The notes under the pieces were generated by a model. It searched no databases, was not told where the DNA came from, and saw only the letters and a program-made list of their open reading frames with translations. From CAYFPO01 sp964345035 (GTDB lineage: Bacteria; Fidelibacterota; Marinisomatia; SCGC-AAA003-L08; GCA-002704045): a stretch of 64,000 nt of DNA. Of the stretch, positions 44,001 to 53,457 are shown piece after piece; the first letter of the stretch is position 1; every line of letters starts with the position of its first letter. The stretch spans positions 1 to 64,000 of the forward strand of contig CAYFPO010000007.1 of assembly GCA_964345035.1 (NCBI GenBank), in the 5' to 3' direction. Both the position numbers and the translations under genes were made by a program.

Positions 44001-45278
44001 ATGAGAATATTAACTGTAATTATTTTAATTTCAACCGGATTCAGTCAAACTGGTTCGAACATATCTGCCAGTTCATTGTTCGCTGCCGGGGAATTTATAC
44101 AAGCACGAGAAACTATTTTACAAACCATAGAATCAGGAAGTGAAAATCATGAATATTTCAAGTTAGCTGCTGAAATATTTATTCGGCTTGATGATCTGGA
44201 AAATGCAAATTCATATCTAACAAAAGCCATAGAGCTTGCCCCCAAAAATACAGAATATCGCGAAAGATGGGAATCTCTGAATGATATGAGATCCCGGTTA
44301 AATGAATCCAAGAAATCTTTTGATAACGGCTTTACTGATGAATCTATTATGAATTATGAAAAAACCATTCAAGCTTATCCAGAGTTTGCATTAGCCTTTT
44401 ATAATTTTGGATTAACCTATTTTAAGTTGAATGAATTTGATTTGGCTGTGGAAAATTTCCGAAAAGCATCTGAACTGAATCCTTTTGAAATTAAATATAC
44501 GTCATCAATTTCAAATATTGGTGCAAAGTTGACTCAGCAAGGGAACGAAGAATATAGACGGAGGGATTATGATCTTGCACTGGATTATTATCAACAAGCT
44601 GTGAGATATGTCCCGGAATTTTCAGAAGCACGATTTAAATCAGCACTAATTATGAACAAATTGGGTGATTACGAAAATGCAAAATCTACACTACACAAAA
44701 ATCTGGAGATAGACCCACAACATCTGCAGTCTTATAAACTCCTGGGGGATGTATATTCAAGATTGGGCGACTTAGAGAATGCTTTGGTTTGGTATGGTAA
44801 TGCGGTAAAAATAAATTCAAAATATGATAAGGCGTACTATGCTCTTGGAAAAACTTATATTAATCTGGGAAAATTTGCAGAAGCAGAATCCGAATTAAAA
44901 AATGCAATTAATGTAAATCCAGAATACTCAAAAGCTTATGAATCATTGGGATTTATTTATTCATCAAGGGAAGAATATAAATCAGCAGCAGATCAATATC
45001 TATTGGCAGTGAAATTTAATCCGAAATCTTTTGATGCATATTCCAGGCTGGCTTCTGCATATAATGCACAGGGAATGTTTAGCCAAGCGAGGGATGCAGC
45101 AAAAACGTCATTGGATTTAAAGAAGAAAAATGCCGGTGCATCATATGAATTAGGGGTAGCTGAAAAAGCGCTTGGCAATATTGCCGCAGCCAAATCTGCA
45201 TTTGAAAGTGCCACAAGAGATAAAAAATGGAGAAAGATTGCAAAATACGAACTCACAATGATTGAAAAAGGATTATAG
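44001..45278 (+). CDS. Secreted TPR-repeat protein
   Basis: 425 residues from the ATG at 44001; an in-frame ATG inside tRNA-Leu is unlikely. It has a signal peptide (RILTVIILISTGFSQ) followed by about ten tetratricopeptide repeats, for example ALAFYNFGLTYFKLNEFDLAVENF and AYYALGKTYINLGKFAEAESEL written in 34-residue steps. It is probably a periplasmic scaffold. Co-transcribed with pgk-tpiA-secG-tRNA-Leu and closed by a terminator. Confidence 0.85.
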   Translation: MRILTVIILISTGFSQTGSNISASSLFAAGEFIQARETILQTIESGSENHEYFKLAAEIFIRLDDLENANSYLTKAIELAPKNTEYRERWESLNDMRSRLNESKKSFDNGFTDESIMNYEKTIQAYPEFALAFYNFGLTYFKLNEFDLAVENFRKASELNPFEIKYTSSISNIGAKLTQQGNEEYRRRDYDLALDYYQQAVRYVPEFSEARFKSALIMNKLGDYENAKSTLHKNLEIDPQHLQSYKLLGDVYSRLGDLENALVWYGNAVKINSKYDKAYYALGKTYINLGKFAEAESELKNAINVNPEYSKAYESLGFIYSSREEYKSAADQYLLAVKFNPKSFDAYSRLASAYNAQGMFSQARDAAKTSLDLKKKNAGASYELGVAEKALGNIAAAKSAFESATRDKKWRKIAKYELTMIEKGL

Positions 45279-45301
45279 AATTAACTATCAAATCAACTTA
45301 G

Positions 45302-45334
45302 AAAAAGGGCAATAATTATTGCCCTTTTTCTTTA
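45302..45334 (+). terminator. Rho-independent terminator
   Basis: AAAAAGGGCAAT (45302-45313) pairs perfectly with ATTGCCCTTTTT (45318-45329) around AATT and runs into a T-rich tail. It ends the pgk-to-TPR transcript and separates it from the HAD gene 10 bases further on. Confidence 0.92.
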
Positions 45335-45343
45335 TTTTATAAT

Positions 45344-46027
45344 ATGATCAAAGCAGTTGTATTTGATTTGGATAACACACTCCTGGATTTTATGGCAATG
45401 AAATCCTATGCGGTCAAGGCAGGAATCAATGGAATGATTGAAGCGGGATTGAGCATAAATTCTGAAAAAGCCATAAAGATAATTATGAATATTTATGATG
45501 AAAAAGGGTATGAATATCAGGAAGTATTTGATGACTTGCTCCAAAAGGAATTAGGTCAAATGAATTATAAGTTTCTTGCTGCCGGTATTGTTGCGTATAG
45601 AAAAGCCAGAGAAGCCTCACTGATTCTATATCCAAACGTTAACTCAACGCTCATAAAGTTATCAAAATTGGGATTAAAATTAGGAGTGGTTTCCGATGCT
45701 CCCAGCAGAGAAGCCTGGATGAGAATCTGTTACCTGAATCTACATCATATTTTTGATGCGGTAGTTACATTTGATGATACTGGATTAACAAAACCAGCTC
45801 CCGAGCCCTTCCATAAAATTTGTAGATTATTGAATGTGCAGCCTGAAAATTCCATTATGGTCGGTGATTGGCCGGAAAGGGATGTAATTGGAGCTAAAGA
45901 GGTGGGTATGCTGACAGCATTCGCGAAATATGGAGATACATTTGAAACTGTGAAATCCAATGCAGATTACGATATTAATGACATCAATGAGCTTGTTGAA
46001 ATAATAGATCAGGAAAACCAATCGTGA
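45344..46027 (+). CDS. HAD family hydrolase
   Basis: 227 residues. Motif I is VFDLDNTLLDF near 6-16, motif II Ser is in LGVVSDAPS near 106-114, the motif III Lys is in GLTKPAPEPF near 145-154, and motif IV is VGDWPERDVIGAKEVGM near 168-184. It is probably a phosphatase with an alpha-helical cap; the substrate is unknown. Overlaps acpS by 4 bases. Confidence 0.88.
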   Translation: MIKAVVFDLDNTLLDFMAMKSYAVKAGINGMIEAGLSINSEKAIKIIMNIYDEKGYEYQEVFDDLLQKELGQMNYKFLAAGIVAYRKAREASLILYPNVNSTLIKLSKLGLKLGVVSDAPSREAWMRICYLNLHHIFDAVVTFDDTGLTKPAPEPFHKICRLLNVQPENSIMVGDWPERDVIGAKEVGMLTAFAKYGDTFETVKSNADYDINDINELVEIIDQENQS

Positions 46028-46389
46028 TTTATATCGGCAATGATATTGTTGAGGTGGGGAGGATACGAAAATCCATCCAAACTCACGGTAAAAAATTCAT
46101 AAACAAAATCTTTTCACAGGAAGAAATTGATTTCTGTGAAAGAAGATCACTTCCGGAAATCCACTATGCGGGGCGATTTGCTGCCAAGGAAGCAGTCAAA
46201 AAAGCCTTACTTTCTCTGGATCCCAATCAAATAATCCCATTGAATAAAATCCAAATATCCCGGAAAGACAATGAATCGCCAAAGGTAGAATATCTACAAA
46301 CATCACCCCTTCAAAAATTGGAAATTCAATTATCTATATCACATACAGAAAAATATGCAAGTGCTGTAGCTTTAGTGAGTAATCAATAA
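46024..46389 (+). CDS. acpS: Holo-[acyl-carrier-protein] synthase
   Basis: 121 residues with a GTG start. IGNDIVEVGRIRKSI near the start and YAGRFAAKEAVKKAL near 50-64 are the Mg- and CoA-binding motifs; SISHTEKYASAVAL is near the end. It attaches phosphopantetheine to ACP. The stop shares a base with the next ATG. Confidence 0.94.
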   Translation: MIYIGNDIVEVGRIRKSIQTHGKKFINKIFSQEEIDFCERRSLPEIHYAGRFAAKEAVKKALLSLDPNQIIPLNKIQISRKDNESPKVEYLQTSPLQKLEIQLSISHTEKYASAVALVSNQ

Positions 46390-47906
46390 TGATTACAATT
46401 CTCAGTGAAAACCAGGCAAGGCAATTGGATGAGCAAACAATCCAGTCTGGATTATCAGAATCAAAGTTAATGAAAAACGCGGGAATGGTAATCTCCAGAT
46501 TTTTTCTGGATGAAGTAATTGATCCATTTTCTCAATCTGTGCTGGTTGTAGCGGGTAAGGGAAATAATGGAGGAGATGCAATAATTGCCCACCATTTTTT
46601 ATTGAAGTTTGGCATAAATTCACAGTTAATGGTGATACAGGAGTCTCAGTTACATTCACCACTGCTTACTGAATATCCATTGAGATCCGAAGAAATCCTG
46701 ATATACGAAAAAGAAAAAATTCTACCTGAAACAGATTGGATTATTGAAGGAATTTTTGGTATTGGATTAAAGCGTGATATCACAGGCATATATGCAGAAC
46801 TGATAAATGAAATAAATCAACAAGAAAATGTAATATCGGTAGATATCCCATCAGGAATACAGTGTGATACAGGAATGTCAGCAAATATTAATATTCAAGC
46901 GGATAAGACATTAACAATGGGCTACCCAAAAATTGGAAATTTAATAAATGATGGATTGAATGCTGCCGGAGAACTTCATATCATGGATATTGGTTTTACT
47001 GAATTGCGAAAAGAAGCTGAGAAAATACAATTACTTACAATACCGGATGGGGCTCAATATATTCAGCCATATCCAAGAGATTCACATAAATATTCCCGTG
47101 GAAAAGTAGGTGTTCTCGCCGGTTCTATAGGGATGACAGGTGCTGGGATATTAACTGCTAATAGCACATTAAAAGCTGGTGCAGGAATTACCCGAATTGC
47201 AGTACCCGAAAGTCTAAATACAGTATTTGAAACAAATCTCATTGAAGTTATCACCATCCCAATGGCGGACAATAACTCTGGAATATTGACGATGGAAAAT
47301 AAAAATAAGATTAAAGAATTATCCAAATGGTGTGATTGTTTAGTATGTGGACCAGGATTATCCTCTGAAGATAAAACAACAGAATTAACACGATATTTAC
47401 TTACGGAAACACAAAAATCTATTATTTTGGATGGATCAGGATTTAATCCAATCATCAATGGCTCAATGAAAATATCTGAATTAAGTCAAAATACAATTCT
47501 GACGCCACATCTTTCTGAATTTTCTGCAATATTCTCCTTGGATATTGAACGTGTAAGAAATGATCCAATTACAGCACTTCAGTCTGTGACAGAAAATTTA
47601 TATGGAAGGGTCCTAATACTGAAAGGATCTCCGACTTTTATTGTAACTTCATCAGAAAGTATAGAAATTTGCAACATGGGCTCACCTGTTTTAGCAACTG
47701 CCGGAACCGGAGATGTTTTAGCAGGATTATTGGGTGGCCTGGTTGCTCAGGGTTATGCAGTGGATATTGCAGCAAGAATTGGTGTAACTCTTCATGCAAT
47801 TGCAGGTGAATTATATTTGAAGTCCATATCAGAACGAGGTATGTGTGCAGGAGATTTGATCAATTTGATTCCATCAGCCTGGGATGTGTTATTAAATGAA
47901 AATTAA
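46389..47906 (+). CDS. nnr: Bifunctional NAD(P)H-hydrate epimerase/dehydratase
   Basis: 505 residues. The N-terminal epimerase domain (about 1-210) shows VVAGKGNNGGDAIIAHHFL and SVDIPSGIQCDTG. The C-terminal ADP/ATP-dependent dehydratase (about 225-500) shows GKVGVLAGSIGMTGAG, CGPGLSSEDKTT, LTPHLSEFSAI and the GTGDVLAGLLGGLVAQG loop. It repairs hydrated NAD(P)H. The acpS-nnr pairing is widespread. Confidence 0.95.
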   Translation: MITILSENQARQLDEQTIQSGLSESKLMKNAGMVISRFFLDEVIDPFSQSVLVVAGKGNNGGDAIIAHHFLLKFGINSQLMVIQESQLHSPLLTEYPLRSEEILIYEKEKILPETDWIIEGIFGIGLKRDITGIYAELINEINQQENVISVDIPSGIQCDTGMSANINIQADKTLTMGYPKIGNLINDGLNAAGELHIMDIGFTELRKEAEKIQLLTIPDGAQYIQPYPRDSHKYSRGKVGVLAGSIGMTGAGILTANSTLKAGAGITRIAVPESLNTVFETNLIEVITIPMADNNSGILTMENKNKIKELSKWCDCLVCGPGLSSEDKTTELTRYLLTETQKSIILDGSGFNPIINGSMKISELSQNTILTPHLSEFSAIFSLDIERVRNDPITALQSVTENLYGRVLILKGSPTFIVTSSESIEICNMGSPVLATAGTGDVLAGLLGGLVAQGYAVDIAARIGVTLHAIAGELYLKSISERGMCAGDLINLIPSAWDVLLNEN

Positions 47907-48249
47907 TTCTTTTAATACTTGGATTCTTGCTGGATATTCCTGTGCCATATTAGTATTTACATGGTATTCCCCAAAAGAAATTACAACTCTAACATTTATA
48001 GGTGAATATGATAAATTTATTCACTTTATTGAATATTCCATTTTAGGTTATTTAATCATCAATGCACTGAACACTTCCATTTTTAAATCGAATACACTCA
48101 TATTTGCAATGGTGTATGTGATATTTATTGCGGGATGTGACGAAATATTGCAACACTTTATTCCGGGAAGAATACCTGATATTTGGGATGGTATAGCAGA
48201 TTTGGCGGGTGGACTTACAGGAGCAGTAATTAAATATAAAATAGGTTGA
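47896..48249 (+). CDS. VanZ-like membrane protein
   Basis: 117 residues with four predicted membrane helices. DKFIHFIEYSILGYL, a conserved Glu in GCDEILQHFIPGRIPDIWDGIADLAGGLTG and the fold length match VanZ-like proteins. It overlaps nnr by 11 bases and recN by one base. Biochemical role unknown. Confidence 0.82.
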   Translation: MKINSFNTWILAGYSCAILVFTWYSPKEITTLTFIGEYDKFIHFIEYSILGYLIINALNTSIFKSNTLIFAMVYVIFIAGCDEILQHFIPGRIPDIWDGIADLAGGLTGAVIKYKIG

Positions 48250-49871
48250 TGTTACATTCACTGTATATTAAAAATTTTGCAATAATCCAGGAAATTACCA
48301 TTGAATTTAATAGAGGCTTAAACATTTTAACAGGTGAAACAGGTGCAGGAAAATCCATCATCATTAATGCGGTTGATCTCCTGATGGGGTCAAGATTCAG
48401 CAAGAGCATGATCAGAACCGGAGAGGACCGATGTGTAATTGAAGGTGTATTTAAATCAAAACTTAGATCACATACAATCAGGAGAGTATTCTCGAAATCA
48501 GGGAACTCGAAAACCTACATAAATGATGAGCCGGCAACATTAGACGAACTAAAATCCAGGTCTGAATTTCTTGTAGATATGCATGGTCAGCACGAACACC
48601 AAAGATTACTAAATTCGGATTTTCATTTAGAATACCTGGATGCTTTTGGAGATTATGAAACTGATCTATTAACATTAATGAATACCTTTAAGTCAATAAT
48701 GGATGTTAATAATAAATATAATGAAATTAAAAGAATCGAAAAGGATTATCGAGAAAAACGAGAGCTCTATGAATTTCAATTGAATGAATTAAAAGTACTG
48801 AAACTATACACGGGAATTGACGAAAAAGTAGATTCAGAATACCGGAAATTGATAAATACTCAGGAAATAATCGATACATTGAAAACACTCAGCGAGTATT
48901 TAGATGGAAGTCAAAATGCAGTTGCCGGTGAGATGAATAAGCATATTAGAGAATTAAAAAATCACGGTGGACTTGATGATGATCTGGATTCTCTGATACA
49001 CAGAGTAAACTCAACACAGGTTGAATTACAGGATTTAGCACAAGAGTTAACTCATTATTCATCCCAAATGACTGTAGATGCTGATCAGATTTCTATGATT
49101 GGTGAAAAATTGGAACATATCGAAATGTTGAAACGGAAATATGGTGGGAGTATTGATGGAGTTATATCCTATCAGGAGGAGATAGAAAAATATTTGCAAG
49201 GTGCTCACAACCAAGTATCAGATCTTAAGGAGTTAGAGGAAAAATTAACAAAATTAAAGGACAATTATTTTAGTCTTTCAAGTAAATTGACAATAACAAG
49301 ATTGAAGACTGCAGATGAATTAGAAAAAAAAATTATTTCAACTTTAAATCAATTGGACATGTCAAATACTAAAATTAAAATATCATTACATACAAATAGT
49401 GAAGAAATTGGCACTGGGAAAGGGCAGGATAACTGTGAAATACTGATATCTCCCAATATGGGAGAAGAACTGCGTCCACTGCATAAAATAGCTTCCGGCG
49501 GGGAACTGTCCCGGTTCATGCTTGCAATTAAATTTGCTTTGCAAGAAAAAGACCCTGTAGATACAATTATATTTGATGAAGTGGATTCCGGAATATCCGG
49601 AAAAACTGCTGAAAAAGCTGGGAACCTGATTGAACAATTAGGTGATAGCAGACAAGTAATCTGTATAACACATTTAAGCCAGATTGCAAGCAAGGGATGT
49701 AATCATTTGAATGTATATAAGGTCACCGATGGATCAAGGACAAAAGTTGCTGTTAAACAATTATCCAAGGATGAAAGAATTCAGGAAATTGCAGGATTGA
49801 TCAGTGGTAGGGTTATTACAAAATCCGGTAAACTGCAGGCAGAAGAATTATTGGAGGGATACCATGGATAA
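48249..49871 (+). CDS. recN: DNA repair protein RecN
   Basis: 540 residues from the ATG that overlaps the VanZ stop (TGATG). A TTG one codon upstream is in frame. Walker A GETGAGKSIIINA is near 29-41, and MHGQHEHQRLL follows near 112. The signature ASGGELSRFMLAIKFAL and Walker B IIFDEVDSGISG are in the C-terminal head. SMC-like ATPase acting in double-strand break repair. The usual central coiled coil is present. Confidence 0.95.
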   Translation: MLHSLYIKNFAIIQEITIEFNRGLNILTGETGAGKSIIINAVDLLMGSRFSKSMIRTGEDRCVIEGVFKSKLRSHTIRRVFSKSGNSKTYINDEPATLDELKSRSEFLVDMHGQHEHQRLLNSDFHLEYLDAFGDYETDLLTLMNTFKSIMDVNNKYNEIKRIEKDYREKRELYEFQLNELKVLKLYTGIDEKVDSEYRKLINTQEIIDTLKTLSEYLDGSQNAVAGEMNKHIRELKNHGGLDDDLDSLIHRVNSTQVELQDLAQELTHYSSQMTVDADQISMIGEKLEHIEMLKRKYGGSIDGVISYQEEIEKYLQGAHNQVSDLKELEEKLTKLKDNYFSLSSKLTITRLKTADELEKKIISTLNQLDMSNTKIKISLHTNSEEIGTGKGQDNCEILISPNMGEELRPLHKIASGGELSRFMLAIKFALQEKDPVDTIIFDEVDSGISGKTAEKAGNLIEQLGDSRQVICITHLSQIASKGCNHLNVYKVTDGSRTKVAVKQLSKDERIQEIAGLISGRVITKSGKLQAEELLEGYHG

Positions 49872-51117
49872 ACTAATCATCCGTGGGGGAAATCAATTAA
49901 ATGGCAATGTGTCGATCAGCGGCGCAAAAAATGCTGTTTTACCTATAATGGCATCCACATTATTGACATCAGGAAAATTTATAATTAATAATGTTCCGGA
50001 TCTACGGGACACACGAACCATGTCTCAATTGCTGCGGGAAATTGGTGCAACTGTGATTTATTCTGATAATACATTAGAAATTGATACAACAACATGTACA
50101 AACCCGGTTGCTCCTTATGATCTGGTGAAGACAATGAGAGCATCTTTTTATGTATTGGGACCGCTTATGGGAAGGTTTAATCACGCTGAAGTATCCCTGC
50201 CGGGAGGTTGCGCATGGGGACCAAGACCGGTTGATATTCATTTAAAAGCTCTTGCAGAATTAGGTGCAGATGTACAATTAAATAAAGGGAATATAGTAGC
50301 GACCGGTAACCTTACCGGTGGAGAGATTCATTTAAGGTTTCCCAGTGTTGGTGCAACCGGTAATATCTTAATGGCAGCTGTGAAGGCAAATGGAAAGACA
50401 AAAATCACTAATGCTGCCTTAGAGCCAGAAATAACATCTTTGGGAGAATTCTTAATTGAGTTAGGCGCAAATATATCTGGGCTTGGCACAAATGAAATCA
50501 CCGTTTGCGGAGTCGGAAAACTTAAGGGTAAACTCGAATATTCAGTGATACCTGACAGAATTGAAGCTGGAACATTTCTTATTGGAGGAGCTCTCTGCGG
50601 TGGAAAAATTACATTGACTGAGTGTAATCCGGAACATCTTGAATCAGTGATATTGAAATTGAGGGAATCTGGTTCAGAAATAGGCACAACAATGAATTCA
50701 ATAACAATTATAGGTAATGATTCAATAAAACCGGTCAATATCAATACTGAACCATATCCAGGTTTTCCGACTGATCTTCAGGCACAATGGATCGCATTTA
50801 TGTGTCGCTCTAATGGCACCGCTGATGTTACAGAAGGAATTTATCATGACAGATTTACCCATATATCAGAACTGAATCGATTTGGTGCAGATATTACATT
50901 GAACAATAACACAGCGATTGTTCATGGTGTATCGGAACTCCATGGTGCACCGGTAATGTCAACAGACATTCGGGCGAGTGCTTCATTAATCCTTGCTGCT
51001 TTAGCAGCAACAGGTAAAAGTGATATTTCTAGAATTTACCATATTGACCGTGGTTACGAAAATATTGAAGAAAAATTTAATAAATTAGGTGGTAATATAA
51101 TTCGTACAAATGAATAA
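49864..51117 (+). CDS. murA: UDP-N-acetylglucosamine 1-carboxyvinyltransferase
   Basis: 417 residues from the ATG at 49864, preceded by GGAGGG; a longer in-frame start lies inside recN and lacks family sequence. It begins DKLIIRGGNQLNGNVSISGAKNAVLP. The catalytic Cys116 is in PGGCAWGPRPVDIHLKAL, and Arg/Asp motifs EAGTFLIGGALCGG and YPGFPTDLQAQW are present. It makes the first committed peptidoglycan precursor. Overlaps recN by 8 bases. Confidence 0.96.
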   Translation: MDKLIIRGGNQLNGNVSISGAKNAVLPIMASTLLTSGKFIINNVPDLRDTRTMSQLLREIGATVIYSDNTLEIDTTTCTNPVAPYDLVKTMRASFYVLGPLMGRFNHAEVSLPGGCAWGPRPVDIHLKALAELGADVQLNKGNIVATGNLTGGEIHLRFPSVGATGNILMAAVKANGKTKITNAALEPEITSLGEFLIELGANISGLGTNEITVCGVGKLKGKLEYSVIPDRIEAGTFLIGGALCGGKITLTECNPEHLESVILKLRESGSEIGTTMNSITIIGNDSIKPVNINTEPYPGFPTDLQAQWIAFMCRSNGTADVTEGIYHDRFTHISELNRFGADITLNNNTAIVHGVSELHGAPVMSTDIRASASLILAALAATGKSDISRIYHIDRGYENIEEKFNKLGGNIIRTNE

Positions 51118-51169
51118 TGTGACAAAAGTCAATTGCAATATATTGTTACATTTTAAAATTAAAATTGGT

Positions 51170-51197
51170 TTGCATGATGTTAAATAAGTAATATAAC
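51170..51197 (+). promoter_or_regulatory. Candidate sigma-70-like promoter
   Basis: TTGCAT (51170-51175) and TATAAC (51192-51197) are 16 bases apart, about 29 bases before the cohesin-protein ATG. It would make that gene a single-gene transcript between murA and the terminator at 51990. Confidence 0.5.
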
Positions 51198-51225
51198 TTT
51201 GAGGCGTAAATTAAAGGAGAATGTC

Positions 51226-51966
51226 ATGAAAAAAATTAACATCTTACTAAGTACCTCCGTAGCTCTTTCTTTGGTAATGGGAGCAGCTACTGTAGGTATC
51301 AACAAAGCTCTAACAGAATCTGTCGGGTCGAAAGTAAATCTTTCAGTGGACTCACAAGAAGATGTTTACGGCTTACAATTTGAAATCAAATACAACACCG
51401 ATGAATTAAATTTGAATTCAGTTTCCTCAAAATTAGAGGGATTCACATTTGAATATAGAGAAAAAGAAAACGGTATTGTAAAAGGTCTGATGTTCAGTCT
51501 GGAAGGCGTTGCTCTTTCTACTGCAAATTCTGTATCAGATCTATTGGAATTTGATTTCACTTCAAAAAATGGTTTTGATGGATCAAGCACAGTAAATTTC
51601 AATGAAGTTATTCTAGCTGGCGAACATGGTACTTCAATAGAAGTCAGTACAAACTCATTTGAAGTAAACGCAGGTGCTGCAATTCCTGATAAAACCAATT
51701 TAAATAAAAACTATCCAAACCCATTTAATCCTACAACTCAGATAGAATACTCTCTTGCTGACGCAGGAATGGTTTCGCTGATTGTTTATGATTTGAATGG
51801 CGCTGAGGTAAATACTCTGGTGTCTGAATCAAGAGATGCCGGTCATTACACAGCAGTTTGGACTGGAATAAATAACCAAGGTAATCCGGTTGCAAGTGGT
51901 CGTTATATTCTGAAAATGACTGCACCGAATTATACCGAAACAATTACCATGACTCTCCTTAAGTAA
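51226..51966 (+). CDS. Secreted cohesin-domain protein with T9SS sorting domain
   Basis: 246 residues from the ATG at 51226, with AAAGGAGA 6 bases upstream. Signal peptide about 1-24 (KKINILLSTSVALSLVMGAA). A cohesin-like domain spans about 30-160 (GSKVNLSVDSQEDVYGLQFEIKYN in family form, LLEFDFTSKNGFDG, STVNFNEVILAGEHG). The C-terminal tag (about 165-246) shows NYPNPFNPTTQIEYSL, VSLIVYDLNGAEV and SGRYILKMTA. It is probably displayed on the surface as a docking site. The 20.5 kb protein carries a dockerin. Confidence 0.75.
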   Translation: MKKINILLSTSVALSLVMGAATVGINKALTESVGSKVNLSVDSQEDVYGLQFEIKYNTDELNLNSVSSKLEGFTFEYREKENGIVKGLMFSLEGVALSTANSVSDLLEFDFTSKNGFDGSSTVNFNEVILAGEHGTSIEVSTNSFEVNAGAAIPDKTNLNKNYPNPFNPTTQIEYSLADAGMVSLIVYDLNGAEVNTLVSESRDAGHYTAVWTGINNQGNPVASGRYILKMTAPNYTETITMTLLK

Positions 51967-51989
51967 TTAAAACACAGTAGAGTTGTTGA

Positions 51990-52020
51990 AAAGCCCTGTT
52001 CGGCCGGACAGGGCTTTTTT
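51990..52020 (+). terminator. Rho-independent terminator
   Basis: AAAGCCCTGT (51990-51999) pairs with ACAGGGCTTT (52008-52017) and runs into six Ts. It ends the cohesin-protein transcript. Confidence 0.92.
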
Positions 52021-52104
52021 CATGGATAATACTTGGTTTTAATTCCCTACCAAAAGTAATATAGACGAATCTGAATTTATAACTATTCATCTATTGTTGA
52101 TAAA

Positions 52105-53451
52105 ATGGGACTAAATATTGTCATAATTGGTGTGGGGGAAGTAGGGTATAACCTTGCCCGATCTCTGAGTAAAAGTGATTATGAAATTACAATTATCGAT
52201 ATTGACCCTGCAAAATGCAGTAGGGTTACTGATAATATTGATGCACAGGTCTATGAAGGTGACGGAGCATCACAAAGATTGTTGGAGAAAATAAATATGC
52301 AGAATGTTGATTTTCTGCTTGCCTTAACCAGGATCGATGAAGTCAATCTCGTAGCCTCGAGGATTGCAAGAAAAATGGGAGCAAAGAAAATAATCTGCAG
52401 GTTACGGAATACAGAATATCAACACCGAGACGCTGTAATTACTCCTGAACAATTCGGCATAGATTATGTCACCTATCCTGAAAAGGCAGCAAAGGATGAA
52501 ATAGAAATGCTGATTCGTCAATCTTCCACTGCAGAAATTCAAAAATTTAAAAATGGTGAACTTACTTTGGTGGGAATTCAGCTGGAACCTTCATCACCAC
52601 TTATCGGCAGGTCAGTAATGAGTGTTGAATTGGCAAATCCATTTGTTCCACATAAATTAGTGGTGGTAAATAGAGAAGAAAAAACATTTGTTCCACACCA
52701 AAACACAAAATATAAAAAAGGTGATATTGCATATTTCATTGGGAAATCTCGTGATATTGATAAAATCCAAAAAATTGCTGGTAAGCCTGCCATAAAAGTA
52801 AATAACATTATGATTTTGGGTGCAGGTAAAATTGGTCGACTGCTTGCTAAATCTCTCCAATCTGATTACAATGTCCGCTTGATTGAAAAAAATAAAGAAA
52901 AAGCTGAATGGGTAAGTAATAATTATCCTGATACATTATTGTTAACCGGCAGCGGAACAGATATTGAATTTCTCGAGGAGGAACATATTTCTGAAGTGGA
53001 CTGTTTTATTGCTGTAACTGAAAGTGAACAAACCAATATACTTTCCGGCATTCTTGCAAAAGATCTTGGAGCAAAGCAGGTTATAGTACACATAATCACT
53101 ACTTCATATCTTCCGGCTGTCCGACGTGTGGGTGTAGAAGCTATTGTTAGTAAAAATATTTCAGCAGTGAATGAGGTGATCAAATATATCAAAAGTGATG
53201 TATCTGTGTCCATTTCTCGATTTGAGGATATAGATATTGAAGTCCTCGAATTAGCTGTGAATACAGATTCAAAATTTGCCCGAAAAAACTATTCCATTGA
53301 CAAAATTCCAGAAGATATTGCTCTTGGTGCAATTGTCAGAAACGGAAAATCAATCATTCCCGATTTAAACACTCATATCCAACCACATGATGAATTAGTT
53401 GTGTTCACTAAAGAAGAAAACATAATCAAAGCCGAAAACCTCTTTCAATAG
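52105..53451 (+). CDS. trkA: Trk potassium uptake regulatory protein TrkA
   Basis: 448 residues: two tandem RCK halves, each with an NAD-binding loop (IIGVGEVGYNLARSL near 5-19 and ILGAGKIGRLLAKSL near 236-250) followed by a TrkA-C domain. It gates the TrkH channel encoded 6 bases downstream. Confidence 0.95.
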   Translation: MGLNIVIIGVGEVGYNLARSLSKSDYEITIIDIDPAKCSRVTDNIDAQVYEGDGASQRLLEKINMQNVDFLLALTRIDEVNLVASRIARKMGAKKIICRLRNTEYQHRDAVITPEQFGIDYVTYPEKAAKDEIEMLIRQSSTAEIQKFKNGELTLVGIQLEPSSPLIGRSVMSVELANPFVPHKLVVVNREEKTFVPHQNTKYKKGDIAYFIGKSRDIDKIQKIAGKPAIKVNNIMILGAGKIGRLLAKSLQSDYNVRLIEKNKEKAEWVSNNYPDTLLLTGSGTDIEFLEEEHISEVDCFIAVTESEQTNILSGILAKDLGAKQVIVHIITTSYLPAVRRVGVEAIVSKNISAVNEVIKYIKSDVSVSISRFEDIDIEVLELAVNTDSKFARKNYSIDKIPEDIALGAIVRNGKSIIPDLNTHIQPHDELVVFTKEENIIKAENLFQ

Positions 53452-53457
53452 CATGGA

